Source of the DNA: Taudactylus pleione
Lineage: Eukaryota; Chordata; Amphibia; Anura; Myobatrachidae
NCBI GenBank assembly: GCA_031769625.1
Contig: JAUIMM010000088.1
Location: forward strand, 5,471,501-5,535,500
Length of the DNA: 64,000 bases
Direction of reading: 5' to 3'
Positions within the stretch are counted from its first letter, which is position 1. Each line of letters begins with the position of its first letter. The notes beneath the pieces were generated by a model. It ran no database searches, was not told the DNA's origin, and saw nothing but the letters and a program-made list of their open reading frames with translations. Made by a program: the position numbers and the translations under genes. Positions 45,601 through 54,751 of the stretch are shown here, one piece after another.

Positions 45601-45732
45601 CGTACAGAGGGACCTGTGGTGGTGGATTCAAGTGGGGACGAGTTAATACTTTGTGAGGATGAGGATGTACACACTGAAGAGGGTGAGGAATCGGTGGATG
45701 AGGAGGATGAGGATGACATCTTGCCTCCGTAG
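42616..45732 (+). CDS. ZBED-type hAT transposase, intact, 1038 residues
   Basis: Cut-and-paste transposase expected to bind the element ends in the nucleus and excise and reinsert the DNA with 8-bp TSDs. Residues 1-250: charged, low-complexity extension with a basic stretch KKIKRVK near 117-123 (nuclear-signal-like) and an acidic run at about 198-218. BED zinc finger at about 250-300: W, C270, C273, H294, H299. Ala/Ser-rich linker about 375-400. RNase H-like core: D503 in LTTDMWTS, D591 in VISDNAT, the C610-x2-H613 motif in VPCFAHTINLVVQ, and TRWNSTLYML (W675). The third acidic residue is likely in PFELATREVS (E728 or E733). C-terminal hAT dimerisation region about 920-985 with YSERVFSAAGNLVSERR (E953, R954). 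Acidic tail 1004-1038. Ac is 807 residues, so this is long, mainly by the N-terminal extension. The start is chosen because the same ATG and following codons are kept in the deleted copy at 8558. No frameshift or stop. Confidence 0.96.
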   Translation: MEDQTFSDKNKIEKDQEPLPPSAEAAATSHDIDDNMPSTSSAKADAQCHSRGHIQSQMAKFRKMTLKKTFKSAEEKRKLANMPFTTRSGKERLRSIPSMFMTSGSASHDDGSTPPTKKIKRVKLAKAQRRTVLSKKISQIPKESPSVVVVAMPDLPSTGREEVALSTICTPPASAERSTHSPLADMQIEDVTVEVQQDEDTGVAGAEEEVGEEDSDGDVVCLNQAPGETVVVRGMKKPITVMPGQKTKHSTSLVWQYFYPNPDNNCLAICTICKGEISRGRDVNHLGTSSLIRHLQRVHKKLLSSSETLAQTVSSPGTPKSRCPVVSKRLQTTPSTPSSSISSLVRIGSSPAGHITGMTDSPIRDSSGGSCIATPTAAAAAVAAAAGSRSSSQRGSRNTTTFTKQLTLQQSLARRMKYDSSHPEAKRITEALTAMLVLDVRPVSAISAVGFRQLMEVVCPRFQIPSRFHFTRQAIPRLYRNVRKSVLSVLKNAVVHNVHLTTDMWTSGTGQTKDYMTVTAHWVDVSPYAATAAASPVAASQKRQLVTRQATLCITGFSKRHTADNLLEKLREIIAQWLTPLRLSWGFVISDNATNIVRALHLGKFQHVPCFAHTINLVVQNFLKSDRGVQETLWVARKISGHFRHSATACRRLERQQTLLNLPRHHLKQEVVTRWNSTLYMLQRMEEQQKAIQAYTSTYDIGKGGGMHLTQAQWRMISVLCKVLQPFELATREVSSDTASLSQVIPLIRLLQKQLEKVKEELRRSDSARHVGLVDEALHSLCQDSRVVNLLKSDHYILATVLDPRFKAYVVSLFPADTSLQRCKDLLVNTLSAEAERDTSTAPSSFSPATGAARKKLRYPKQPAGGDAGQAGPSLDIWSGLKDLATISDMSTVTAYDTVTIDRMVEDYIGDSIQVGMSDSPYLYWQEKEAIWRPLYKLALFYLSCPPSSVYSERVFSAAGNLVSERRRRLLPQNVEKMMFIKMNYQLFQGDQPPERTEGPVVVDSSGDELILCEDEDVHTEEGEESVDEEDEDDILPP

Positions 45733-45785
45733 AGCCAGTTTGTGCAGGGACACATTAATTGCCAGCTTGTTTTGTGGGGGCCCAA

Positions 45786-45848
45786 ACGAACCAATCATTT
45801 CAGCCACAGTTGTGTGGCAGACCCTGGCGCTGAAATGATTGATTTGTT
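45786..45848. other. Stem-loop just after the transposase stop
   Basis: ACCAATCATTTCAGC pairs with GCTGAAATGATTGAT (one mismatch) across about 24 bases, starting 54 bases after the stop codon. The perfect version is at 9778-9840. Role unknown; could influence the mRNA 3' end or be a protein site. Confidence 0.6.
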
Positions 45849-46229
45849 AAAGTGTGCATGTCCTGTTTATACAACATAAGGGTGGGTGGGAGGGCCCAAG
45901 GACAATTCCATCTTGCACCTCTTTTTTTCTTTGCATTATGTACAGTTTGGGGCCTAGTTTTTCTAACTGCCATCCTGTCTGCCACTGCAGTGTCACTCCT
46001 AGATGGGTCACGTGTTTGTGCCGCCCACTCGTGTCGCTTAGCATAGTCATCCAGCTACCTCGGTGCAACCTTTTGGACATAAAAACACTATTGTGAGGTG
46101 TGAGGTGTTCAGAATAGACTGGAAATGAGTGGAAATTAAGGTTATTGAGGTTAATAATAGCATAGGAGCAGAAAAACCTACAAATTCTGTGATTTTAGCT
46201 GTTTTTATGCTTTTTTTCAAAAAAATACA

Positions 46230-46326
46230 GATCCAAAACACAAAACCCAGAACCCAAAACACGGAAGGGTGGTTTTGGCAAAACCAATCCAGATCCAAAA
46301 CACGAAGAAAGATCCAGATCCAAAAC
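46230..46326 (+). promoter_or_regulatory. Subterminal GATCCAAAAC motifs, three copies
   Basis: GATCCAAAAC at 46230-46239, 46292-46301 and 46317-46326, among further CAAAAC runs, 40-140 bp from the right end. Identical triplet at 10223-10232, 10285-10294 and 10310-10319. hAT elements commonly carry short subterminal repeats bound by the transposase; that this is the site is inferred. Confidence 0.55.
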
Positions 46327-46374
46327 CAAAACACAAAACACGAAAAGTGGCCGGTGCACACCCCTAGTGATAAT

Positions 46375-47445
46375 GTGCTGTTCCTGATTTCCCTATTGAT
46401 TTTTATAATGCAACACTCTTGTTTGAATTAATGAATGTTCAAAAAATAAAAACCTTTCACATAAATGAAATAATTGAAACCACACTACTGAAATTGTAAA
46501 ATAACTGGTGATAAAATGGGGGAGTTTATTACCACCCTGTTGAAATGGGTCCTGCTAGTAGGTCTGGGCTAGAAATGATGAAATGAATTTCACGTGCTAT
46601 GGAGCTTGAGTGAGCTATCCCTGTGTTACTAAATTCCTTAACACTTTTATCACTTCCTCATCCTTCATTTAACACTGCTAAAGCTGTTGTCATTTTATTG
46701 GAGCAGTGTGATGCCGTAATGGGCAATTAGTGTACATGTGAGACTGCTTTGTCTGCAGGACAGAATTATACTTTTGAACATCAGAGCACATTCTATTCCC
46801 AGTAGCCCACACATTATGGGAAGTTTAAACAGATGGGGCTATACCGTCCCTTTGTCCGTGCTGTAGCACTTACACAGGTCCTAAATTCATTACAAGTGAA
46901 ATATAGAGCCTTTGTATAAACATGTGTTTCAGAGAAGGTCTAATGGAATTATATTTATATGATTAGGGCATAGGGTTTTATAGATTTTCTGAAATCGTTT
47001 TACAGCTTACAAACCAGAGACATAATGCAGCTGTGGTGAATATGCCTCAATTTACCTCATAATTGTCTCAGAGCACTAAAAACAAACAGGCCTTAATGAG
47101 CTGACCTCGAGGTCTGGCGCTCCAAGCAAGGGACACATTCACCCCTCTATCTATGATATGTGATATTAAGTGTGCGTAATAAAGCATAAATAATGTAATC
47201 ATTATCCACTCTGACTGAAGCAGGTTTTCTCTGTTTGTTATATTAAATACACTGAGAAAATCATAATAATTTGTAAATAAATATACTGTAGTATGAGGCT
47301 TTTGCTGCAAAGCATACAAAGCACTTAATTTACTCAAAGAAACCTGTTTGAGAAATGATTATGGTGCAAAAGTCACACAATTCTATTTTCTACTACTGTG
47401 ACTTTGAAATCAATTTGTAAATAATACCACTTTTATACCTAAATT
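46375..47445. other. No recognised feature
   Basis: AT-rich, apparently unique intergenic sequence after the hAT TSD. No exon, RNA gene or clear repeat. Confidence 0.55.
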
Positions 47446-48186
47446 CCGGGTCTGACCCAGAGGTTGGAACAGGGTTCCTAAACTGGATCAGCCTCGGAAT
47501 TTAGCCAGCGCCTACCCAGGATATTCCCGAGTGGGCGCCGTTCACACCAGAGCCGGGTCTGCAGCATACTTGCCTACATCCTGGCTGCTTCCTCCGGGAG
47601 GAAGCAGCCAGGTCGGTGTAGCAGGGGGGCGGGGTCTGTATATAGGGGCGTGGCCGGACACTTTACCAGCGTTTAGGGGCGGGACTTGGGGCGGAACCAC
47701 GCGATAGCGTCATTTAGTCTCCGCTCCCTACAACAAAATGCCGATATTTCCGGCATTGCTATGCGGGGGGTGGGGTTATGATGACGTGATTCAGCGCGAT
47801 CGCGTCATCCGCCCCTCCGCAGCGGGGGTTTAGCACTACATTGCGGGGAGGACTGGAAAAGTCGGGAGGCCAGCCTACTTTTCCGGGGGGCCGGGAGCGG
47901 CACCCGATTTTCGGGAGGCTCCCGGCCAAATCGGGAGAGTAGGCATGTATGGTCTGCAGTGACACGGCTCTTCTGGCATGGAAGTGGACGCTTGGCGATG
48001 ACGTCATCTCCAAGCGCCACTGAAGCCGGCCAATCGACTGATATGCAGCTCCAGGTCATTGTGACCCAGATCGTGCCATATACACTGCAGGGTTCCACAG
48101 GTGATTCCCGTATTAAACCCTGCAAGTTACCTGGGTTGGGGATTGCTGGGTGACTCGACCCAGGAATCCAACCCTGTCCCCTTTTA
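47446..48186. mobile_element. GC-rich repeat split by a hAT-type MITE
   Basis: Sequence either side of the MITE at 47565 (CCGGGTCTGACCCAGAGG, GAGCCGGGTCTGCAG, TGACCCAGATCGTG, ACCTGGGTTGGGG) is GC-rich with imperfect inverted blocks. It reads as one element once the MITE and one TSD copy are removed. Ends approximate, family unknown. Confidence 0.45.
47565..47951. mobile_element. hAT-type MITE, TIR CATACTTGCCTAC, perfect 8-bp TSD
   Basis: CATACTTGCCTAC at the left, GTAGGCATGTATG at the right, TSD GTCTGCAG (47557-47564 and 47952-47959). 387 bp. Interior palindromes GGCTGCTTCCTCCGGGAGGA and CGGGAGGCTCCCGG. No coding region; needs a hAT transposase from elsewhere. Confidence 0.92.
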
Positions 48187-48431
48187 CACCAAGGAGCTAC
48201 CCGTGTTAGCCCTGCAAAAACTTTTTTTTGTAAAAGAGGTATTACAAATTGATGTGTGTATATTACTATATTTCTGTGTCTGTGGGTTCTATTTAATTCC
48301 CAGTCTCTACACAATCATTCTTTTTAGCTTCACTTTTCAATTCTTCACCCTATGAAGGACAGTGGGGCAAATTAAGTGATAATAACCCCTTTTTATGTGT
48401 TTTTTCCCTTAAAAAGGGTTATTATTGCTTA

Positions 48432-48834
48432 AGCTGGGCATACACGTCCAGATAAAATGTCTGTCAGGCCGACAGACATTTTATCTGGCAGCCTTCCAGC
48501 CGCAGTTGCCCGCAGCATAACCTGTGAGATTTATCTCATAGTGTATTAGCCGACATCTGTGCTCCGCCCCCGGGGGAGGAGACATTTCCCTGTTCCTTCC
48601 ATGGGAAGGAACACATCAAATGTCGGTCTGTAGTCCGCGGCTGGGCATACACTGCCCGATACGGCCGACAGTTTACCCCCTAAATATCGCATCAGACGGG
48701 CATGCTGGACAATACGGCACGCCCGACCGAGCAATATTTAACCCTCGGTCGCATGCACACACTATACAATTATCGGGGCGATTCACGGATATCTGGCGGA
48801 CCGCCCCGATAATTGTAGTGTATATGGCAAGCTT
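48432..48834. mobile_element. MITE with GCTGGGCATACAC ends
   Basis: AGCTGGGCATACACG at the left and GTGTATATGGCAAGCTT at the right are imperfect inverted repeats; GGCTGGGCATACACTG also starts an internal copy at 48641. A perfect inner hairpin lies at 48456-48490 (AAAATGTCTGTCAGGCCGAC and complement). No TSD resolved. Confidence 0.6.
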
Positions 48835-48904
48835 TATTCACATTTATAAAAAGGCAATCCATGAAAAAAGTCAGAGATTTCAAAATAATATCTTACATTT
48901 TTAC

Positions 48905-49219
48905 TAGAGATGTGCGTGGACCCCCATGTTTTGGTATTGGCAAAATCACCCTCAAAGGTTTTGGTTCGGATTCATTTTTCTTTTTAAATTGATAATATTA
49001 ATAACAACTAAAATTATGTCATTTGGACCTGGTTACATGCAACCCAAAACCCAGGGTTCAGTTCTTAAATTCAAGTTCTGAACTAACAGCAGACCCACGC
49101 CGGGACTAGATTCTACTCGGAAGAACCCTAAAAATGATCCGAACCGGGACTCAATTCTACTTGGAACCCCAAAGTTCGGGTGTGTTCAGTCTTCAAGAAA
49201 ACCGTACTGCACATCTCTA
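48905..49219. mobile_element. Short hAT MITE with ends related to the intact hAT
   Basis: TAGAGATGTGCG at the left, GCACATCTCTA at the right, against TAGGGGTGAGC and GCACACCCCTA in the 34692 element. Flanking octamers ATTTTTAC and GTTGTTAC agree at 6 of 8 positions, an aged TSD. 315 bp, with GGTTCGG and CCGAAC-type subterminal blocks. A candidate substrate of this transposase group. Confidence 0.75.
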
Positions 49220-50295
49220 GTTGTTACTAATTCTCATGTATGTGTATTAGGGCCGCCCTGGAGCATCACAATGCATCAGTACTATGCTTGTGCCATACTG
49301 AGGAGCAGGGCCAGATTAAGGCCTATGAGGGCCCCAGGGGAAACTAAGTTGTGGGGGCCCACTCCAAAAAAAGTGACATCCCGCCCCACAGTGCACCCCC
49401 AATATGCCCATCAGTGCCCCACTATGTGCTACAGGGTGCCCCCCAATATGCCCCAACCTGCCCCCCTGTATAGTATACAGTGACCTCCCCCCCACCCTAG
49501 TGTCTGTGAGTTCTCCCCTTCTGACTCTGTGATCAGCTTCTGCATTCACAGTGCTGCATACAACGCAGAGCGGCTCCCGAATTCCTCATCAGCGCCACGG
49601 ACACTTTGCGATGTATGCGGCACTGATTGTGAACAGAACAGCCGCAGCAGCCCCCGTCTGGGAACAGGAGGAGCAAGTTACTTTTCAGGTAACTCTTTTT
49701 TCATACATTGCAGCTCTAAGACATTTTCAACATTGAATTAAGAGCTAAAAAGGGGGACAGCTTCATACATATCTATCCAATTGTCATTCGAGTACAAATA
49801 TGCTACAATACCACTGTATTCCATAAGTATGTATAACACATTATTCATACTACCTTTAAAACGCTCAGAAGAGAGGTATACGTGGGAATTATGGCCACGC
49901 CCCCACTTTGCAAAGCTTTGCAGCATTGGGCAACAGGGGGACAAGAACAGGAAAACTGTAGTGAAATACTAAATTGGTGATGATCTCCTGCTGCAACTGC
50001 TATTTAAAGCAGTGAGGATCAATCAGAAGGTACCAGTGGCCAAGTTAGGGGACAATTCTCTGCACTGCTACAAAGGACAATAATGGATAGTGAGGCACAG
50101 TGCGGAAGTAGGGACAATAATGTCATACATTTTCAGAGATAACTGTTTTCCACTTGTATTTGTGTTTACATAGCAAGGGCCAATTGTGTGAGAAATTTCC
50201 CTTTAATAATAGAAAACGGAGCTGAAGAAAATGTTTCTACTTTTATTTAAGCAGTCATGCTATCATTTTTGGCAGAAAATGAATAAGGTCACAAA
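49220..50295. other. No gene; possible repeat from about 49310
   Basis: CAGGGCCAGATTAAGGCC at 49307 looks like a MITE end, followed by C-rich sequence to about 49520, but I cannot define the other end. The rest has no exon or RNA gene. Confidence 0.4.
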
Positions 50296-51233
50296 GGGCT
50301 CTATTTATTAACATTATTTTTACTAAAATAAAGTGAAAAAGGGTGTTTTCACACCCTTTTCACATTATTTTAGTTTCACCTGTATTTATTACAGGGCAAT
50401 TGGAGTAGAATTAGTAAAATTCTACTCCAACCCCCAGTATCACTTATTTTTAGTAAAGCAGATCGCATTTCCCATAATTGTAATGGGAAATGTGATCTGT
50501 GTGCAAGTTACTAAAAATAAATTGTAAAAAAATACCGGGGGAAGCCCTGTGATAATAACGCCACCTGGAGGTGGCATTATCCAGGGTCTCCCCCGGTTAC
50601 CGGGCTCCCACTCTGCTCTAACGGGGAGAGCAGAGGCGGGAGCCGGTACCAGTAATCAGCTATGTGGTCTAAAGAGACCGCAAGCTGATTGCTGTAAAAA
50701 AAAGAAAAAAAAAATTAAACATTTTTTTTTCACTTACCTGAATCCAGGGACCGGTGATCGGGCCTCCGGTGATGGCTCCTCTCCGGTCAGCTGGTCTCCC
50801 ACAGTGCACTGGGGCCCGGTCATCAGGTGATCGGGCCCCAGTGCAGTATGGGAGATCACCTGATCGGGAAGCCGGGAGAAGACCACCGGAGGCCAGGAGG
50901 ATGCAGGTAAGTGTAATGAAGGGAGGGGGGGTCGCGGGGGGGGGGGTGTCGCGGGGGTCCGCGATCGCGGGGGCGGGGCTTAGCGTCGGTGGGGGGGTAG
51001 TAGCGGTGGTCGGTCGGCGCATGCGTGTGCTCTTAGTCGCGGTATTTTTTCCGAAAATACCGTGACTAGTGTGCGGAGGGGATTTGCAGGGACAGAGCTT
51101 TATTGCAAGCTCTGTCCCTGCAAGGGATTTATAGTAAATCCCTGTGATATTACCAGAATTCGCAATGTGAATTCACTCGGTAATATCACACTACAATCCG
51201 CATTCAATATGCGGATTGTAGTAAATAGAGCCC
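50296..51233 (+). mobile_element. Non-autonomous TIR element, GGGCTCTATTTA family, copy 3
   Basis: Same ends and order of blocks as 2205-3060. It is longer (938 bp) because of G-rich expansion at 50920-51000 and a duplicated block near 50740-50900. Flanks AAA and TAT do not match. Confidence 0.85.
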
Positions 51234-51302
51234 TATAAAAGAGATATAATTAGGCTAATTTGCTGCTGTAACTACAATGCTGTGAGCCATCTTATCTACT
51301 AC

Positions 51303-51911
51303 AGCACAAGTTCTCAAACTCAGTCCTCAGGACCCCAAACAGTGCATGTTTTCCATGTCTCCACACTGAATCAAGTGAAATAATTAGCTCCACCTGTGGA
51401 CCATTTAAAATGTGTCAGTGAGTAATGATTACCAGGCCCGCTGAGAGCAGCAGCGGGCCCGGGTAATAGGGGGCGTGGCCTAATCGCGGGAGGCGTGGCC
51501 ATGCCCCCTTCCCGGGGAACAAAAAACAGTTTTGCAGTGCTGCAAAGCGGCGCTGCACGCTGGGGAGGGGGCGCTCTGAGCCCCCTCAGCCCTGCTCAAA
51601 GCCAGGGGTGGCGCAATCAGTGTGATCGCTCCCCCCCACAGGCATAGGAGACTGCCGTGGCTGCTGCTCAGCAGCCACGAGCAGTCTCCACTGCAGCTCA
51701 GCAACGCTATGTGCTGGGCTGCTGTGAGGGAGGGGGGCGGCGGCGCTGGACCCGGGCCCCCACAGGGCTCCTCAGGAAGCCTGGGCCCGGGTAATCTGTA
51801 CCCGCTCCCCCCCGCTCTCGGCGCCCCTGATGATTACACCTATGCACCTGCTGGGTGACTTGCAAAACATGAACTGTTTGGGGTCCTGAGGACCGAGTTT
51901 GAGAGCCACTG
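51303..51911. mobile_element. MITE with TTCTCAAACTC ends, split by a second hAT MITE
   Basis: AGTTCTCAAACTCAGTCCTC at the left pairs with GAGTTTGAGAGCC at the right; GGACCCCAAACAG pairs with CTGTTTGGGGTCC. Contains the nested element at 51433-51829. Ends and TSD uncertain by a few bases. Confidence 0.75.
51433..51829. mobile_element. Nested hAT-type MITE with perfect 8-bp TSD
   Basis: CAGGCCCGCTG at the left, GGCGCCCCTG at the right, TSD ATGATTAC (51425-51432 and 51830-51837). 397 bp, GC-rich, no coding region. Confidence 0.88.
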
Positions 51912-52247
51912 TACTGCAGCCATGTCATCCATTCTTCCAGCCCACAATTAATTCCATGCAGGTTACCGCAATGCTGTATCTTTTAATGTTGTCCAGGCTT
52001 ATTTTCTATAAGGACAAAGGCTCACTTAGAATTCTCACATGCTAAATGAAGCTTAATACAATGCTAAAACAATTACTATGTGCTAAAGCAGCTGTATGCT
52101 TTCATGTACACATTAACCAATGCACTAGGGAGTCTATCACTTAAAATGTCATGATCCTATTTTTCTTTCCAAAAGCAACTTGAGTAATGTTTTATGTTTT
52201 ATTGCAATGAACTTGTATGATACTCTGAGTTTGATAGTGCCGCATTC
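51912..52247. other. No recognised feature
   Basis: AT-rich intergenic sequence without exon, RNA gene or repeat. Confidence 0.5.
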
Positions 52248-52250
52248 TTG

Positions 52251-52425
52251 GGGGTATATGTACTAAAGTGTGGGTTTTTAGAAGTGAAGATGTTGCCCAT
52301 AACAACCAATCAGACTCTACTTATCATTTATCTAGTACCTTCTAGAAGATAATAGCTAGAATCTGATTGGTTGCTTTGGGCAACATCTCCATTTCTAAAA
52401 ACCAGCACTTTAGTAAATATACCCC
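52251..52425. mobile_element. PIF/Harbinger-like MITE, CAACCAATCAGATTCT family
   Basis: GGGGTATATGTACTAAAGTG at the left and CACTTTAGTAAATATACCCC at the right; 3-bp TSD TTG (52248-52250 and 52426-52428). 175-bp palindrome, core as in 3064 and 17716. Confidence 0.88.
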
Positions 52426-52438
52426 TTGTAATCTAATA

Positions 52439-52700
52439 CCCCTTTCACACTTGCTTCAATAACCCGGGTTACTGTGCAGTGCAGAAGGGCCAGGTTGAAA
52501 TAAGCAGGGTCGAGCTACCCGGCATTTCAAGCCAGGTCACGGGAAGGGTTGAACACGGTTCAACCCGGCTGGTGATGCAGTGTGAACAGGTAACCCGGGT
52601 CGATGCAACACATGAGCCTGCCAGTCTGAAAAGGGGTCTCATCCGGGTCACACACGGTATGGACCTATGAACAAAATCCCTGCTTTCTAATGTGAAAGGG
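52439..52700. mobile_element. MITE with CCCCTTTCACA ends
   Basis: CCCCTTTCACAC and ATGTGAAAGGG are inverted ends with the 3-bp TSD ATA (52436-52438 and 52701-52703). 262 bp; inner palindromes built on ACCCGGGT. Confidence 0.75.
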
Positions 52701-52703
52701 ATA

Positions 52704-53374
52704 TAAGTCAGCGCATTGTGATTTTTTGGCACTGTGAATTCTTATCTGATTAGCCAGTAAAATACATCCTTCAATCAGCTGCAGGACTTGTAGAATTTAA
52801 CATGGTCAATCATTAAAAAAAAAAAAAAAGTAGGGAACTATGGTCTAAATACGCGGACTGTGAAGTATAGTGTTATAATTCGATCTGTTTCAGCCAGAAG
52901 ATATTGTCTGCTCCTGTACTTACCAATGACTTTCTGAGGGCTTATTTACAAACATTTAATTTAGGTGTAAGTTTGTATCAAACCGTAACTTTTTGATATG
53001 ACATTTGCTTTAGTTGTTTAATTTGCACTAACTAGATAAAAGTAGTTGATGCCTGGTTACTATGGTTTATTGCAAATTGAACCTAAATGCAATGTAACAT
53101 AAATAAAAAAAAGAGGCTGCATACACCTTTCACTTCTCAGTGTACCCTGATATGCTAAAGCTGCGTTTAGCCACTAGCTGAATGGAGCCCAGGACAGACT
53201 GTTGAACTAATTGATCTCTGTGGAGACATACACACAGGATGCTTTAGTAAGTTGGCTACAAGTAAATGCTCCTTTGGAAAGGCTACATAACACTGCTACT
53301 AAGAAACAGCATGTTCGTACAGCCTTAGCCATAGCTTTAGACAGAGTAGTTCCTGGGCTTAACTATTTATTATA
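52704..53374. other. No recognised feature
   Basis: AT-rich intergenic sequence with a poly-A run at 52815. No exon or RNA gene. Confidence 0.5.
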
Positions 53375-54256
53375 ATTTATGTATTACCAGTTATTTTTAT
53401 AGTGCACGCATAGGGCCTGATTCAGTAAGGAGCGCTATTACGATTGCAATAGCGATTACGCATGCAGTTCAACTGCGATAGTATGCTAAGTCATTGTGAT
53501 CGCAATGCCGTTGCAGCACTACATAAGGACGCCCACTTTACCTTACACACATCCGTAATGTTTAGCAAGACTGCGGAAATCAATACAATCCAGTACCATC
53601 GCAGAATCACACACACTTGCATAAGGTCAGACCTTACTCAGAGATTGCTAACTTCAGCGCACGCTATGGGGCATCGCAGTGGATAATTTATGCACACCCA
53701 TGCAACAACGTTCAAAGTTCAAAAGAACTGGCGCGCCTGCGTTTCGTCGACCACCCCTCCGTCACCACCCACAAATGGCACTTCCTGTCAATCACTCTGC
53801 GATGGGTCTGGAAAGTCACTGCAATCAGAGTCCCGATTGCAGTGACTGGTTCACGTACGCACACTGCGATACATGCGCAGTACGTAACAATCAGACGATT
53901 GCATGCGTATTAGCAACTGCAAACCAAGCTGAATTAGGCCCATATTCTGCAGTGCTTTACAGAGGATATGAAGCCATTCAGATCAGACCCTGGCTAAGTG
54001 AAACTTACTATCCATACTGTAGTATGTTCCGTAACACATGCTCACACACACACACACATACACACAAGGGTTAAATTTTGAGGGGAGCCAATTAACCTAC
54101 CAGTATAATTTTGGAGTGTGGGAAGAAACCAGAGCACCCGGAGGAAACCCAGTCAAGCACAGGGAGAATATACAAACTCCACACAGTTAGGGCCGTGGGA
54201 ATCAAACCCAAGACCTCAGTGCTGTGCAGTAATGCTAACCATTACACAATCCGTGG
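53375..54256 (-). mobile_element. tRNA-derived SINE, antisense, split by a MITE
   Basis: Same order as 5455-5786. In reverse complement: tRNA-like head at about 54250-54180 (TGGTTAGCATTACTG, GGTTTGATTCCCAC), body (GGTTAATTGGCTCC), and 3' part. The 3' part is interrupted at 53413-53941 exactly where the other copy reads CACACATATTCCGC. An AC-rich tract lies at 54043-54066. Confidence 0.8.
53413..53941. mobile_element. GGCCTGATTCAG-family MITE, nested in the SINE
   Basis: GGGCCTGATTCAG at the left, CTGAATTAGGCCC at the right, TSD ATA (53410-53412 and 53942-53944). The undisturbed SINE at 5455 serves as the empty-site model and confirms a 3-bp duplication. 529 bp. The interior differs from the other copies (GCGATTGCAATAGCG-like), so this is a divergent subfamily. 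Confidence 0.9.
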
Positions 54257-54575
54257 TGTAAAAGACTTGTTTGACATTAGTTAATTAATTGTGCTCAGGT
54301 TATTTCAGTTTGAAATATTTGTGCCTAAACCCAGACACAGACACATTTGTCCAGGAAGAAATGGATTTGTATATCATCAACATACATTTTAACTGGAAAT
54401 GAAAGTGTCATATCGGCAGCCACATCAGAGATATGAACAGTTTAATTCCCATCTGTGATCGTAGCCGTAGACGGGATATTGTCACATATGTGCCACCTTC
54501 CATATTTTTTTTTCTCCGCTGGATTAAGTTGGTGCAGTGGACCCTCATAGGCCCTGTCACCAAGATCTAAGATAC
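54257..54575. other. No recognised feature
   Basis: Intergenic sequence between the SINE and the next MITE, no exon or RNA gene. Confidence 0.5.
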
Positions 54576-54578
54576 TAA

Positions 54579-54748
54579 GGGGTATATTTACTAAGGTTTT
54601 ATAGAAGTGGAGATGTTGCCCATAGCAACCAATCAGATTATACTTATCATTTATCTAGCACCTTCTAGAAGATAATATCTAGAATCTGATTGGTTGCTGT
54701 GGGCAACATTTCCACTTCAATAAACCCGCACTTTAGTAAATATACCCC
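54579..54748. mobile_element. PIF/Harbinger-like MITE, CAACCAATCAGATTCT family
   Basis: GGGGTATATTTACTAAGG at the left and CTTTAGTAAATATACCCC at the right. Flanks TAA and TAC agree at two of three bases. 170 bp, palindromic, slightly more diverged than the copies at 17716 and 52251. Confidence 0.82.
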
Positions 54749-54751
54749 TAC

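Larger units (their letters stand above)
34692..46366 (+). mobile_element. Autonomous hAT transposon with a 7.4-kb minisatellite leader
   Basis: TIRs are TAGGGGTGAGCGGGTTCGG at 34692 and GCCGGTGCACACCCCTA ending at 46366 (8 of the first 9 positions and GC paired). The 8-bp TSD GTGATAAT is perfect (34684-34691 and 46367-46374). Inside, in order: terminal hairpins, TATA box, a G/T-rich leader, 46 tandem 160-bp units, an intact transposase gene (42616-45732), a stem-loop, and subterminal motifs. At 11,675 bp it is long for a hAT element, which are usually 2.5-5 kb. Intact gene, perfect TSD and near identity of the 3' 630 bp to the copy at 6831 all indicate recent activity. Confidence 0.97.

Noticed and set aside
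42616..45732. Domesticated host ZBED gene
   Set aside because: The gene lies inside TIRs with a perfect 8-bp TSD and has a deleted relative with the same ends, so it is a transposon gene rather than a host gene.
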